Positions 52,416 through 61,848 of a stretch of DNA of 64,000 nucleotides are shown in pieces. The position numbers and the translations under genes are program-made. Origin of the DNA: Bradyrhizobium sp. 1(2017) (GTDB lineage Bacteria; Pseudomonadota; Alphaproteobacteria; Rhizobiales; Xanthobacteraceae); the NCBI RefSeq assembly GCF_011602485.2, contig NZ_CP050022.2, positions 6,034,001 through 6,098,000 on the forward strand. Reading direction: 5' to 3'. How positions within the stretch are numbered: the first letter of the stretch is position 1; each line of letters begins with the position of its first letter. The notes under the pieces are model-generated. The model did no database searches. It saw only the letters and a program-made list of their open reading frames with translations, and had not been told where the DNA came from.

Positions 52416-54316
52416 GGGCGGGCCCCGTGCGATCTCGATGCCGGCGACAGTTGTTCCTTGATGAGCTGCTCTTCGGAATCGTCGTAGAGCGTGTCGATCA
52501 GCGACTTGTAGCGCTCCATCAGCGGCTTGCGGCGCTTCTTGCGCGTTGGCGTCATGACGCCGGTATCGGGCGAGAGTTCTTCTGGCAGAATGCGGAACGA
52601 CTTGATCTGCTCCACGCGCGCAAGACGCATGTTGGCCTTCGCCACCTCGCCTTCGATCAGGCGGGTCACGATCTCGGACATGGCGAGATCCTTGTACTCC
52701 CTCACCTGGTCGTCACGCGACCTCGCCCAGTCCATGCCGGCGGTGGCGTCAACCTCGATCAGCGCCGTGAGGTACTTCTTGCCCTCGCCGATCACGGCGG
52801 CTTCGGAGATATAGGGGCTCTGGCGCAGCTCGTTCTCGATTTGGGTCGGACTGACCGATTTGCCGCCCGAGGTGTTGATGATCTCTTTCTTGCGGTCAAC
52901 GAGCTTGAAGGATCCGTCCGGCTGAACTTGGACGACATCTCCGGTGTAGAGCCATCCGTCCTTGAGCGCGGATTGCGTTTCGGCGGGCTTGTTCCAATAT
53001 CCGGTGAAGAGGCCCGGGCCGCGAACGATCATCTCGCCGTCTTCGAGAACCCGGGTTTCCCAGGCCGGGTCCTGGACCGGGATGCCGACCGTACCGGCTT
53101 TCGACCAATCCGCCATCTGGCCGAGATTGCCGCCGACCATCTCGGTCTGGCCGTAGCACTCCTTGAGGTTCAGTCCCCAGAGTTGCCACAGGGTCATTAC
53201 CTCCGACGGCATGGGGGCCGAGGCAGTATAGGGATAGGTGAGTTGATCGAAGCCGACTTCGGCAAGAAGCGGACGAAACACCTGCTCGCGGCAGACTTCG
53301 AACAGACCATCGAGAAAGGGATTCGCCTCGCGGCCGGCCTGGCGATGCGCCAGCACTGTCTTGGCGATCCGCATTGCGTGTTTGTAGTGTTGGCGGAACC
53401 GCGTCGAGCCGGACTGGACCTTACTCAGGATCAGCGCGGCATTGCGCTGATAGAACCGCGGCGGCGCCATGTAGAAGGTCGGCTTTACTTCGCGGATCGT
53501 CGCGGCGAACTCGGCCGTGGTTTCACCGAAATGCGGTACGACCCGCGTGATCAGCGGCTTCGTAGTCGCTTGCGCGCGCGCGACAGTGTGCGACATCGGC
53601 AGATGCACGGCAACGCGTTGCGGCTCCGTGGCGAGCGGCGGGCAGAACGTGATGTTTGTATGGGCGCCGGCAAGCAGCGCCGTGTGGCTGAGAATGGCAC
53701 CCTTGGGATAGCCCGTCGTTCCCGAAGTGTAGCCGATCGTCGCGATGTCGGAGGCCTTCGCGATGGCGGCTTCTTCGGTGAGGGCCGCGGCAGCATCGAC
53801 CGTCACCGCGCCGATGAAGTCCACCAACGTCGTGACGTTGTTCCCTGGCAACGCCCCGCTCCAGCCGGGATCCATAATGACGATCTTGTCGAGCGTGGCC
53901 GCCTGGCTACCGGCGAGGAAGGCGCGAAGCTGCGCCTCCCCCCCGACAAAGCCGATCCGCGCTCCCGAATCCTGCAGATAGTAATCGACCTCCTCGGGCG
54001 AGGACGTGAAGTAGATGCCGACCGTCACGGCGCCGGAGCAGATCGTGGCCATGTCGGCCAGCAACCACTCCTGCGACACGTCGCCCATGATCGCAACCCG
54101 GTCCCCGCGATTGAGCCCAGCGGCTTTCATCGCGGCTGAGATGCGGCAGACCAGCAAAGCATAGTCTTGCCAGGTGGTGCGAAGCCATTGGCCGTTCCGC
54201 TTTTGACAGAAGGCGACCTCACCAGCCCGCTCGACGCTTCTGGCCTTCAGCAAGCTCGGGATCGTCACATCGGCATATTGGGCGCCGGACGCCGGCAACG
54301 GCTCGGTCATCGTCAT
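52412..54316 (-). CDS. Long-chain-type acyl-CoA ligase (AMP-forming)
   Basis: A 634-residue ligase of the FAA1/FadD15-like subgroup, larger than the ligase at 3363. Motifs are IGYTSGTTGYPKGAILSH, GWLYTGDVVQVQPDGSF and KKEIINTSGGKSVSPTQIEN. The subgroup activates bulky carboxylic acids. Start (ATG) overlaps the enoyl-CoA hydratase stop (ATGA). Confidence 0.92.
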   Translation of the reverse strand: MTMTEPLPASGAQYADVTIPSLLKARSVERAGEVAFCQKRNGQWLRTTWQDYALLVCRISAAMKAAGLNRGDRVAIMGDVSQEWLLADMATICSGAVTVGIYFTSSPEEVDYYLQDSGARIGFVGGEAQLRAFLAGSQAATLDKIVIMDPGWSGALPGNNVTTLVDFIGAVTVDAAAALTEEAAIAKASDIATIGYTSGTTGYPKGAILSHTALLAGAHTNITFCPPLATEPQRVAVHLPMSHTVARAQATTKPLITRVVPHFGETTAEFAATIREVKPTFYMAPPRFYQRNAALILSKVQSGSTRFRQHYKHAMRIAKTVLAHRQAGREANPFLDGLFEVCREQVFRPLLAEVGFDQLTYPYTASAPMPSEVMTLWQLWGLNLKECYGQTEMVGGNLGQMADWSKAGTVGIPVQDPAWETRVLEDGEMIVRGPGLFTGYWNKPAETQSALKDGWLYTGDVVQVQPDGSFKLVDRKKEIINTSGGKSVSPTQIENELRQSPYISEAAVIGEGKKYLTALIEVDATAGMDWARSRDDQVREYKDLAMSEIVTRLIEGEVAKANMRLARVEQIKSFRILPEELSPDTGVMTPTRKKRRKPLMERYKSLIDTLYDDSEEQLIKEQLSPASRSHGARP

Positions 54317-55092
54317 TTCTCCGCGAAGCGCCTGCGCTTTTCGGCGAAAGCCGCAACGGCTTCGCGCCGCTCGGGACTCGCAAAGGTCAGCGTTTCCAGC
54401 GCGGTCGACGTGTCGAGCAGCAGGTGGGTGTACTCCTTGATGATCTTGTTGACGGAATACTTGGTCCAGACAATCGCGTCGCGCGGACCGCTGGCCAGCA
54501 TTTCGGCGTACTCGATCGCGTGGTCGCGGACGTCGCGTCCGGTCACTACCTCGTTGATCAACCCGATCGCCGCCGCCTTCTCGGCGGAAATGAAATCACC
54601 CGTCATCAGATAGTGCTTGGCGCGCGCCGGCCCGATTAGCAGCGGCCAGATGACCGCGCCGCCGTCACCGGCGACGACGCCGGCCGTCACATGCGTATCG
54701 GCAAACCGGGCGCTCGACTGCGCGAAGACGATGTCGCACATCAGGGCGAGCGTCGCGCCAAGTCCGACGGCGGCGCCGTTGACCGCGGCAATGATCGGCG
54801 CTTCGACCTCGAGAATGTTGCGGATGAGGTGACGCCCTCCGCGGGTCGCCGATGGAATCGTACCTTTGTCGAGCGTCTTCTGGTCACCGCCTGAGCAGAA
54901 GCCGCGGCCGGCGCCGGTCAGCACGATGGCGCGAACGTCCTTGTCGGAATCGAGGTCGACGAAGACCCGCTCCAGCTCGTCGTGCATCTCCCAGTTCACG
55001 GCGTTGAGGATCTCGGGGCGGTTCATCGTCACGACGGCGACGCCGCTTGGCCGCTTGTCGACGAGCAAGTAGGTGTAGCTATGGGATGTCAT
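54313..55092 (-). CDS. Enoyl-CoA hydratase/isomerase family protein
   Basis: A 259-residue crotonase: GAGRGFCSGGDQKTLDKG and IAAVNGAAVGLGATLALMCD form the oxyanion hole. It hydrates a 2-enoyl-CoA or performs a related crotonase reaction. The ATG at 55092 has GAGGAG upstream and homology starts there; the frame extends to 55239. It follows the luciferase-like gene by 10 bp. Confidence 0.92.
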   Translation of the reverse strand: MTSHSYTYLLVDKRPSGVAVVTMNRPEILNAVNWEMHDELERVFVDLDSDKDVRAIVLTGAGRGFCSGGDQKTLDKGTIPSATRGGRHLIRNILEVEAPIIAAVNGAAVGLGATLALMCDIVFAQSSARFADTHVTAGVVAGDGGAVIWPLLIGPARAKHYLMTGDFISAEKAAAIGLINEVVTGRDVRDHAIEYAEMLASGPRDAIVWTKYSVNKIIKEYTHLLLDTSTALETLTFASPERREAVAAFAEKRRRFAEK

Positions 55093-55102
55093 GTTTCTCT
55101 CC

Positions 55103-56257
55103 TCAGGCGGACTTGGCCGCCAGCGCTTCGTTTTGCGGGCGCATCGCCCTGATCCCGTCAAGGATCTCGTCGGTGGGGCGAACGACGTTGTTTCGGTCGT
55201 TGAAGTGGGGGATGACGTAGCGGCCGACCATCTCGACACCCTCCATGATTTTCTCGTGCGTCACAGAGTCGAGATGCAGCAGCACCTCCTGGATGCCCAT
55301 CGCCTGGAACTTCTCGATCTGGCGGATGACGGTATCGGGGCTGCCGCAGACCGTCGTGCCCGAGTGATTGAGCAGGTAATCCCAGTCGCGGCCGGCCCGC
55401 TCCATGGCGGGCACGCTCTCGCTCATGTAGGAATAGTCGTCGGCGAGCTTGGCAAGGCGCGGATAAGCGTCCGTCGAGATGCGCGCGTAGTGCATCAGCG
55501 CTTCGGCGTAGTCGTCCTTGGCGGCCTGATCGGTCTTGCCGATTCCGAAGAACAGAGGCACACCGACACGTGGGCGATCGAGCGGCCCGGTCTCGTCGCG
55601 CTTCCAGGCTTTGTGATAGGCATCGATCAGCTTCTGCTGGTTCTCGAAGCCCTGGTAGATCGTGGCGCTCATGAGAGCGAGGCCTTCGGCACCGGCCCAG
55701 GCGTGGCTGCGCTCGCTCGTCGCAGCGATGCCGATGACGGGATAGGGCTTCTGCAACGGCTTCGGCACCAGCATGCGCGGGGGAACCTGGTAGTATTCAC
55801 CCTCGAACGTGAAGATATCCTCGCGCATCGCCTTGCGAAGCAAGGCCATGCCTTCTTCCATCTGCGGCAACGTTTCCTTGGGATCGACGTTGAAGGCGCG
55901 CATCGCGATCGTAGTATTGGCGCGACCGCAATACATCTCCATGCGCCCGTGGGACAGAATGTCGCTGACGGCGAGCCGCTCGGCGGAACGCAGCGCGTGG
56001 TTGATGCGCTGGGGCATCAGGGTCACCGCGGTGCGAAGGCGAATCCGCTCGGTGACGGCGGCAAGGTAGCCGAACACGACTTCGGGCGCGGAGCTCGAGA
56101 TTCCGCCGAGTGCGACATGCTGCTCTGACAACGCGACGAAGTCGAAACCCATCTTCTCGGCCAGCCTGGCCTCGTCGACAAGTTCGTGTAGTCTGCGAGC
56201 ATAACTGTGTCCGACTTGCGTTTCCTGCTCCGACCACAATCCAAACTTGAGTGACAT
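55103..56257 (-). CDS. LLM-class flavin-dependent monooxygenase
   Basis: A 384-residue luciferase-like TIM-barrel enzyme: MSLKFGLWSEQETQVGHSYA, GFDFVALSEQHVALGGISSS and CGSPDTVIRQIEKFQAMGIQ. It oxygenates a substrate using reduced flavin from a partner reductase, here probably 51457. It is the first gene of the ten-gene operon. AAGGGAG precedes the ATG. Confidence 0.92.
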   Translation of the reverse strand: MSLKFGLWSEQETQVGHSYARRLHELVDEARLAEKMGFDFVALSEQHVALGGISSSAPEVVFGYLAAVTERIRLRTAVTLMPQRINHALRSAERLAVSDILSHGRMEMYCGRANTTIAMRAFNVDPKETLPQMEEGMALLRKAMREDIFTFEGEYYQVPPRMLVPKPLQKPYPVIGIAATSERSHAWAGAEGLALMSATIYQGFENQQKLIDAYHKAWKRDETGPLDRPRVGVPLFFGIGKTDQAAKDDYAEALMHYARISTDAYPRLAKLADDYSYMSESVPAMERAGRDWDYLLNHSGTTVCGSPDTVIRQIEKFQAMGIQEVLLHLDSVTHEKIMEGVEMVGRYVIPHFNDRNNVVRPTDEILDGIRAMRPQNEALAAKSA

Positions 56258-56468
56258 TCAGCGCTCCCTTGGCGTCGCTTTTTGATGCAAGGAGAGTGTC
56301 ACAGGTCGCGCAACATTTTCTCCCGAAGGTGCCACCGCGAGATGCGGGCTTCCCTATTTTATGCTGCGCGAGGGATGTGCGTGGTGTTGAACTGGTGTAG
56401 CGATCCTGACGAAGAAAGAAGCCGCGACAGAAATTGCGGGGTAAGGAGTCCGGGAGAATGACGTCGCG
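56258..56468. promoter_or_regulatory. Upstream region of the catabolic operon
   Basis: The promoter of the LLM-led operon should lie here. No clear -35/-10 or operator was identified. On the left it borders the LLM start and on the right the creatininase stop. Confidence 0.4.
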
Positions 56469-57242
56469 TCAATCGACGGTGCAAAAGTACTTCGTCAGGA
56501 GGCAAGCGACGTCATGCAGGCATTGTTCACCGATTGCGGCCGACGAGCCACGCGGATCGCCGATGATACCGTTTCTGGATACGGACACGATGCCGTTATT
56601 CCACATTAGATCCAGTTGATCGGGTGTCAGCGCACCGAGATGGCCGCGCGCGAAGCGATCGACGCGGACGCTTTCCGGCCGAAGCTTGAGCATCAGCGAC
56701 GTCTCGGCGATATCGGCGTGCCCGCCGACATGGTCCGGATCACCGCCTGCCTCCTGCACTGCGTGCTTCCAGCATCCGATCCAGGCTTGGGAGTCCGTAT
56801 AGGCGGCGATGCGAACCTTGCCGTTCGTTGCCTGCCGCAACCGCGGCAGCATGTCTGCCAGAACCGGAAAATTCCCGATGTGGCCGGAGAATAGCAGAAT
56901 GTGCTTGAAGCCGTGAAGAACGAGGCTTGTGCAGTAATCCTGGCACACCGCTTCAAATGTCTCCTTGCGCAACGAGATCGTCCCCGACAGCGCCAGATGA
57001 TGCGCGGAGCAACCGACCGTGATGATCGGCGCGATCAGCGTCCTGCCGAGCTCTTGCGCGATCAACACCGCCAGACGTTCGGCGTGATCGGCATCCATGC
57101 ACAGCGGTAGATGGGGACCATGCTGCTCGATCGCGCCGCAGGGGATGAGCACAGTATCGAAGCCGTCACTCAACGCGTTCGACACGTCCTCGAACGTCAT
57201 GAGTTCGAGCTTCAAAGCGTCTATAGGCGTATTATCGACCAT
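56469..57242 (-). CDS. Creatininase family protein
   Basis: A 257-residue amidohydrolase: VLIPCGAIEQHGPHLPLCMD and AELGQ-type helices, then LFSGHIGNFPVLADMLPRLR and HADIAETSLMLKL. The E/H/D set fits a dinuclear metal site (GHIGN replaces the usual GHGGN). Family members open cyclic amides or act on amino-alkanoates. The ATG at 57242 lies 8 bp after the hydratase stop. Confidence 0.88.
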   Translation of the reverse strand: MVDNTPIDALKLELMTFEDVSNALSDGFDTVLIPCGAIEQHGPHLPLCMDADHAERLAVLIAQELGRTLIAPIITVGCSAHHLALSGTISLRKETFEAVCQDYCTSLVLHGFKHILLFSGHIGNFPVLADMLPRLRQATNGKVRIAAYTDSQAWIGCWKHAVQEAGGDPDHVGGHADIAETSLMLKLRPESVRVDRFARGHLGALTPDQLDLMWNNGIVSVSRNGIIGDPRGSSAAIGEQCLHDVACLLTKYFCTVD

Positions 57243-57249
57243 CTTGCTT

Positions 57250-58005
57250 TCATTTCCGGGCGAGAAACCGTGCGCGAGCATCCGCAGACTCGTCATTGTC
57301 GAGATATTGGCTGAGGTCGTCGACCGTCATCTGTTCAAGCTGTTCGTCGCTCAACCGTCCCGTCATATTCAGCGATCTTTTGATGGCCGCAAAGAGCTTT
57401 CGGTCTTTGCTGCGGAAGTTGCGGCAGATTTCGATGGCGCGATCCAGCACGACGCCGGTGTCCACGACCTCGTCAAAGGCGCCGATCTGCATCGCTTTTT
57501 GCGAATCGATGAGCGCTCCCGAGTAGAGCAAGGCCTGTGCCGCCCGCTTTCCCAAGCGCAACGCAGCCTGGCGAATACCCTTGGCCACCGGCAATAGGCC
57601 GTGATTGATCTCGGGAAAGCCGATCTGGGCTTTGTGGTCGGCAATCACGTGATCGGCATGCAGGAGAAACTCGAGCGCGCCGCCGACCGCGTAGCCACGC
57701 ACGGCACAAGCGACCGGGGCCGGATAGCGTTCGAAGGCACAGAGCACGGCATGGAAGAGACGAATGCGCGGAGTTGCGACTTTCACCCCGGTGACCTCGC
57801 GAATATCGCCGCCGGCACTGAAGAAGCGATCTCCCTCGCCGGTCAGGACGATACCGGGCGGTTCGGGCTCGGCTTCCAGGCGTCCGATCTCCTCAAGCAA
57901 TCGCGCAATCAGCGCATGATTGAGCGCGTTTGCTGGAGGCCGGCTCATCGTAAGGACGACAAGGTTCGGCTCGCGCCTAATCTTGAGAATGTCTGTATCC
58001 GTCAT
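57250..58005 (-). CDS. Enoyl-CoA hydratase/isomerase family protein
   Basis: A 251-residue crotonase: LTGEGDRFFSAGGDIREVTG and ACAVRGYAVGGALEFLLHAD. The start at 58005 (MTDTDILKIRREPNL) is the first homologous ATG; the frame is open to 58419 without similarity. It leads a two-gene operon with the creatininase-family gene and is divergent from the Lrp regulator. Confidence 0.9.
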   Translation of the reverse strand: MTDTDILKIRREPNLVVLTMSRPPANALNHALIARLLEEIGRLEAEPEPPGIVLTGEGDRFFSAGGDIREVTGVKVATPRIRLFHAVLCAFERYPAPVACAVRGYAVGGALEFLLHADHVIADHKAQIGFPEINHGLLPVAKGIRQAALRLGKRAAQALLYSGALIDSQKAMQIGAFDEVVDTGVVLDRAIEICRNFRSKDRKLFAAIKRSLNMTGRLSDEQLEQMTVDDLSQYLDNDESADARARFLARK

Positions 58006-58396
58006 GCGCGACAGGCTAACGGAGTGGGCGTTGAATGAACTGCCGTATTGCGTGAGGCTCGATCCGATCGGCGGCAGAAATGATCGCGCTGGGCGCCACG
58101 CACCGACTTTTCTGCCGCGCCGACTTCGTGGTCGTTTGTTCGAGTCCGATGGCCACCGTGGCACGCCGATTGAGCAATTTGATCCATTTCTGGTCAGGCC
58201 ATTGGATCTAAATTGGTCAATTCGCAGCGCGGCTTTTGGCATAAATTTCGAGGTTGTCCGTTTTTCGATATAAGATGACAATTTAGCGAAATACAGACCT
58301 GCAGAGCCGCCGTAGCCTTCCTGAAATACCTGAAGCTGCGGCTCGCACCCACAAAAACTCGCCCGGCGGGTATTTGGGAAGGCTAAGGAGGTCTCG
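58006..58396. promoter_or_regulatory. Divergent control region (hydratase operon / Lrp)
   Basis: About 390 bp between divergent starts, with an AT-rich block near 58255-58295. This is the expected place for Lrp binding and both promoters. No exact site was resolved. Confidence 0.45.
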
Positions 58397-58951
58397 ATGA
58401 GCTTTGACACGCTGGACAAGATCGATCTGCGGATCCTGCAGGAACTTCAAAACGACGCCAGTCTCACCAACGTTGAGTTGGCATCGCGTGTCAACCTGTC
58501 GCCATCGCCTTGTCTGACGCGGGTCAAGAATCTCGAGCGTCTCGGTGTGATCAACCGACGCGTGGCCGTCGTCGATCCCCAGATCGTCGGCCTGCGCGTC
58601 ATGGCCTTCATACAGGTGACGCTCGAAAAACATGCGCAAAGCGTTCGCGACGGTTTCGCCACCGAGGTCGGCCGCATCGACGAGATCATGGACTGCTATC
58701 TCATGGTTGGCGATCAGGATTATCTGCTGCGCGCCATCGTGTCCGACGTCCCCGATCTCGAAAATCTGATTGCGCGAATATCGCGCATCACCGGCGTCGC
58801 AAGCATCCGTTCGGGCCTCGCCGTCCGAAACGTGTCCTGCCGGCGCGCCCTTCCGCTCGACGTTTCACGTCCCATTCAAGTGAGGTCGGCAACAGGCCAT
58901 TCCGAACGATCTCGTCCGTCGGTGCATCGTCACCTGCAGGCTCTCGCCTAA
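58397..58951 (+). CDS. Lrp/AsnC-family transcriptional regulator
   Basis: A 184-residue regulator: LDKIDLRILQELQNDASLTN, then LASRVNLSPSPCLTRVKNLE (HTH) and the RAM-domain part DEIMDCYLMVGDQDYLLRAI. The last 30 residues are an extra basic tail. AAGGAGG stands before the ATG. It probably controls the divergent hydratase/creatininase operon in response to an amino acid or related ligand. Confidence 0.92.
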   Translation: MSFDTLDKIDLRILQELQNDASLTNVELASRVNLSPSPCLTRVKNLERLGVINRRVAVVDPQIVGLRVMAFIQVTLEKHAQSVRDGFATEVGRIDEIMDCYLMVGDQDYLLRAIVSDVPDLENLIARISRITGVASIRSGLAVRNVSCRRALPLDVSRPIQVRSATGHSERSRPSVHRHLQALA

Positions 58952-59479
58952 GGGATTGCGTCCGCCTTCGGTATTACAACTGACCGTTGTGACGGCTACG
59001 ACTTCAATGGGTTAGAGAGCCAAGCGAGGGGCACAGGTGCATTTCGCGCGCAAAGTACCTTTTCGCCGAATCGCTGAAGAAGGGCCCTGCTCTAAGCGAA
59101 ATCAGGTTCGCCCCGCACCTTATAACGGTCTGGTTGCGGGTTCGAATCCTGTTGGCCCACCAAGAATATCAATATCTGGCTTAGTCTTGTTGCCCCGAGC
59201 GCGATCATCGCACCAGATACGCGCCCTGTTACCTTGCAAGGTACGCACTTTGGCGCCAGTCATTGATTCGGCAAGAGATCCACACCGAATCTCGTTAGCG
59301 AGACCGATCCGAAAATCCAGGAGTCAAAATCGGCAAAGCGTTGTTCTCAGAGCTTTTCCACTAGATGAACTACGACCGGAAATCCCAAAAGCTGAATGCG
59401 ATCAGCGACAGCGCGGAGGCAATCCCAAGTGAAGAATAGTTAAGCTACCGAACGACGGCGGCTATGTCTTTCTTTTGTA
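58952..59479. other. Gap with a tRNA 3' fragment
   Basis: No gene recognised. It contains the tRNA-like fragment at 59132-59162 and otherwise featureless sequence. Confidence 0.45.
59132..59162 (+). repeat. tRNA 3'-end fragment, possible attachment-site scar
   Basis: GGTTGCGGGTTCGAATCCTG contains a T-arm with the invariant TTCGAAT loop, followed by TTGGCCCACCA ending in an encoded CCA. No matching 5' acceptor half or anticodon arm lies upstream. It resembles the 3' tRNA piece left by an integrated element. Confidence 0.5.
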
Positions 59480-61183
59480 TCAGCGCTGAAAGACGACTTT
59501 CCCTCCGACGAGGGTGATGTCCGCCTTGATGTCTTTGATCTGCTCTTCCGGTATGGCCATGAAGTCCGCGGAAAGGACCGCGAGGTCGGCAAGCCTGCCC
59601 GGCTGGATCGTACCCTTTCGGGTTTCGTCGAACGTGTAGCGCGAAGCTGCCGACGTGTAGAGGCGAAGTGCCTGTTCACGACTGATAGCTTCAGCCGCGC
59701 CATAGGCGCTGCCATTCGGATCCCTCCGCGTCACCATGATGTACATGTTGAGGAACGGGTTGATCGGATTAACGGGGAAGTCCGTTCCCGCGCCGAGGTT
59801 GTCCAGCCCCATCTTCTCGATCAAGGTCTTTGTCGGTACGGCGCGATCGGCTGTCGGCCGCCCCAAAAACCGCTCCACGGTCGCAGCCTTGTCCCACATG
59901 AAGACGTTCTGGAAATCGATCCTGACACCCAACTTGTGAGCGCGCTCCATCTGCTCGGGCCTGATCAGACTCGCGTGGATCAGAACGAAACGACGATCCC
60001 GTATGGACCTTTCCTTGTCGGCCGCCTCGAAGGCGTCGAGCACTTGGTCGATGCCGAGATCGCCGACAACGTGCACGCCGACGCGCCAGCCGTAGCGATT
60101 GCAGATCGAGACGAGTTGAGCCAGCCGCTCGGGCGTCTGCTGAGCGATGCCATGGTAATTGTCGTGGGAATCCGGGTAGACGTCGCGCATCAGCGCCGTC
60201 TTCAGCGTCATGCCGCCGTCGTAGAAAATCTTGATGCCGGCAAACCTGACCCAGTCGTCGCCGAATCCGGACGAAGCGCCATTACCCGACATGATCGCTT
60301 CCCAGGCGCTCAGATCGGCGGGCGGCTCGGGTCTGTACATCAATCCCGTCCGCAGCGTCGCGTGTCCGGACGCGGCGAGCTTCTGCAGCGTACGGACGTC
60401 GCGCGCTTCCGTGGCGCCTTCGACCGCGCTCGTGATCCCAAAACTGTTCAGCGCTCCTTCGGCAAGCGTGAACTGTCTGATTTCATCCTCTTCGGTCCAC
60501 GGCGGAACGGCCTTCTCGACCCGATCGATCGCGGTCTCCACGAGGACGCCAGTCAGTTCGCCTGCTGCGTCGCGCTCGAAAGAGCCACCGTCCGGGTTCG
60601 CGGCGGTCTTGTCGATGCCCGCCTTCTGCAAAGCCATCGAGTTCGCCATCGAGAAATGCCCGACGGTGCGCAAATAGACCGGATTGTTCGGAGCGACGCT
60701 GTCGATCTCCTGCCTCGTCAGGTAGCGCTTCTCCGCGAGTTGTGACGGCGGATGCCACGCTCCACCAACGATCCACTCGCCCGGCTTCTTTTTGGCGGCG
60801 AAGACCTTGATGGCCTCGAGCGCTTCCGGGACCGTCTTCGCCCGGCTCATGACAACAACATAGTCGCCAAGTCCAGCCGCCTTGAAGTGGGCATGGGTGT
60901 CGATCAGGCCGGGGATCACAGTCTTGCCGGACACATCGAGCACGCGTGTGCGCGCTCCGGCGAGTGTCCGGATGGACGCGTTGCTACCTGTCGCAAGAAT
61001 CTTTCCGTCCCGAACGGCGATCGCCTCGGTCACGCTGGATTGCTCGTCGAGGGTCAGGACCTTTCCGTTGACGAGAACGAGATCCGGCGAATTGACGTCC
61101 TCCTGCTGGGCTGCAGCGGGCGCTGCGGCTGCGAACAGAATTCCCGCACCGAGTATTGCAAGCGCCGTCGACCTGCAGACCAT
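59480..61183 (-). CDS. Exported amidohydrolase family protein (YtcJ-like)
   Basis: A 567-residue metal hydrolase with a signal peptide (LAILGAGILFAAAAPAAAQQ). Metal ligands are expected in IPGLIDTHAHFKAAG, RFVLIHASLIRPEQ and GAGTDFPVNPINPF, and the C-terminal PGRLADLAVLSADFM is family-typical. It hydrolyses an unknown amide or cyclic substrate in the periplasm. The ATG at 61183 has GGGAGG upstream. Confidence 0.9.
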   Translation of the reverse strand: MVCRSTALAILGAGILFAAAAPAAAQQEDVNSPDLVLVNGKVLTLDEQSSVTEAIAVRDGKILATGSNASIRTLAGARTRVLDVSGKTVIPGLIDTHAHFKAAGLGDYVVVMSRAKTVPEALEAIKVFAAKKKPGEWIVGGAWHPPSQLAEKRYLTRQEIDSVAPNNPVYLRTVGHFSMANSMALQKAGIDKTAANPDGGSFERDAAGELTGVLVETAIDRVEKAVPPWTEEDEIRQFTLAEGALNSFGITSAVEGATEARDVRTLQKLAASGHATLRTGLMYRPEPPADLSAWEAIMSGNGASSGFGDDWVRFAGIKIFYDGGMTLKTALMRDVYPDSHDNYHGIAQQTPERLAQLVSICNRYGWRVGVHVVGDLGIDQVLDAFEAADKERSIRDRRFVLIHASLIRPEQMERAHKLGVRIDFQNVFMWDKAATVERFLGRPTADRAVPTKTLIEKMGLDNLGAGTDFPVNPINPFLNMYIMVTRRDPNGSAYGAAEAISREQALRLYTSAASRYTFDETRKGTIQPGRLADLAVLSADFMAIPEEQIKDIKADITLVGGKVVFQR

Positions 61184-61276
61184 TCCAACCTCCCCAATAA
61201 TGTGTTCAATAGGCGAACATTCAATCTTTCTTCGATGATAGCCGGGTGCATCAAATCGGTCCAACGATCTGGAAGC

Positions 61277-61390
61277 TGCTCACGCCGCGATGGTGGCACC
61301 TTCATCGACGACGACGGTCGAACCGGTCGAGACGGATTGCGTGCGAGAAGAGGACCGCGTTCGCGATGTTCGCTACGGTGGAAGTATAAC
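61277..61390 (-). pseudogene. SDR C-terminal remnant
   Basis: In one frame the end reads STGSTVVVDEGATIAA, a typical SDR C-terminus, while the adjacent frame gives VANIANAVLF just before it. The two match the last 35 residues of a short-chain dehydrogenase with a frameshift between them; the rest of the gene is absent. Confidence 0.5.
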
Positions 61391-61848
61391 GCCGAACTGG
61401 TCGCTACTCGTTTGGAAGGGACCTGGTTTGACAATTCCCGGAGCGTCACTTTCAGGCGTCAGAACCAATATCAAAAGCATCGCGCTGGGCCCGACCTCCG
61501 AGCAGACGCGGCTACTACTCAATCAGACCTTCACAAACACATTGACCCACTGATCCATCACGCATGGAGGTAGACAAACGCATGATGCCGGCCTTCGCTG
61601 CAATTAAGAGGGTTTCGCTTTTTCTTGAGGTTCTCGTCTACATCGTCAACCGCATCAATCGCTTTCGCGGCATACTGAACCGCAGCGCCGTCGAGCGCGA
61701 TCGTGGCAATGGTCACCAGGCTGGTTGGCGTCAACAGCGAGGCGAAAGCGCTACTCAGTAGAGAGACAGCCCCAGTTGCACCGGACTGGCCCAGCACCCG
61801 ACTCTGCGTGCCCTACTGCAGTGCAACGGTGAACGGCGACTGCCCGCC
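61391..61848. other. Region of coding-like scraps
   Basis: The plus strand near 61395-61553 reads as protein (SLLVWKGPGLTIPGASLSGV to NQTFTNTLTH) without a start. A minus frame at 61558-61797 has a hydrophobic stretch (LLTPTSLVTIATIALDG). Neither matches a family I recognise. The area looks like mobile-element debris. Confidence 0.35.

Noticed and set aside
59100..59165. Complete tRNA gene
   Set aside because: Only the T-arm and 3' acceptor strand are present; no anticodon or D arm precedes them.
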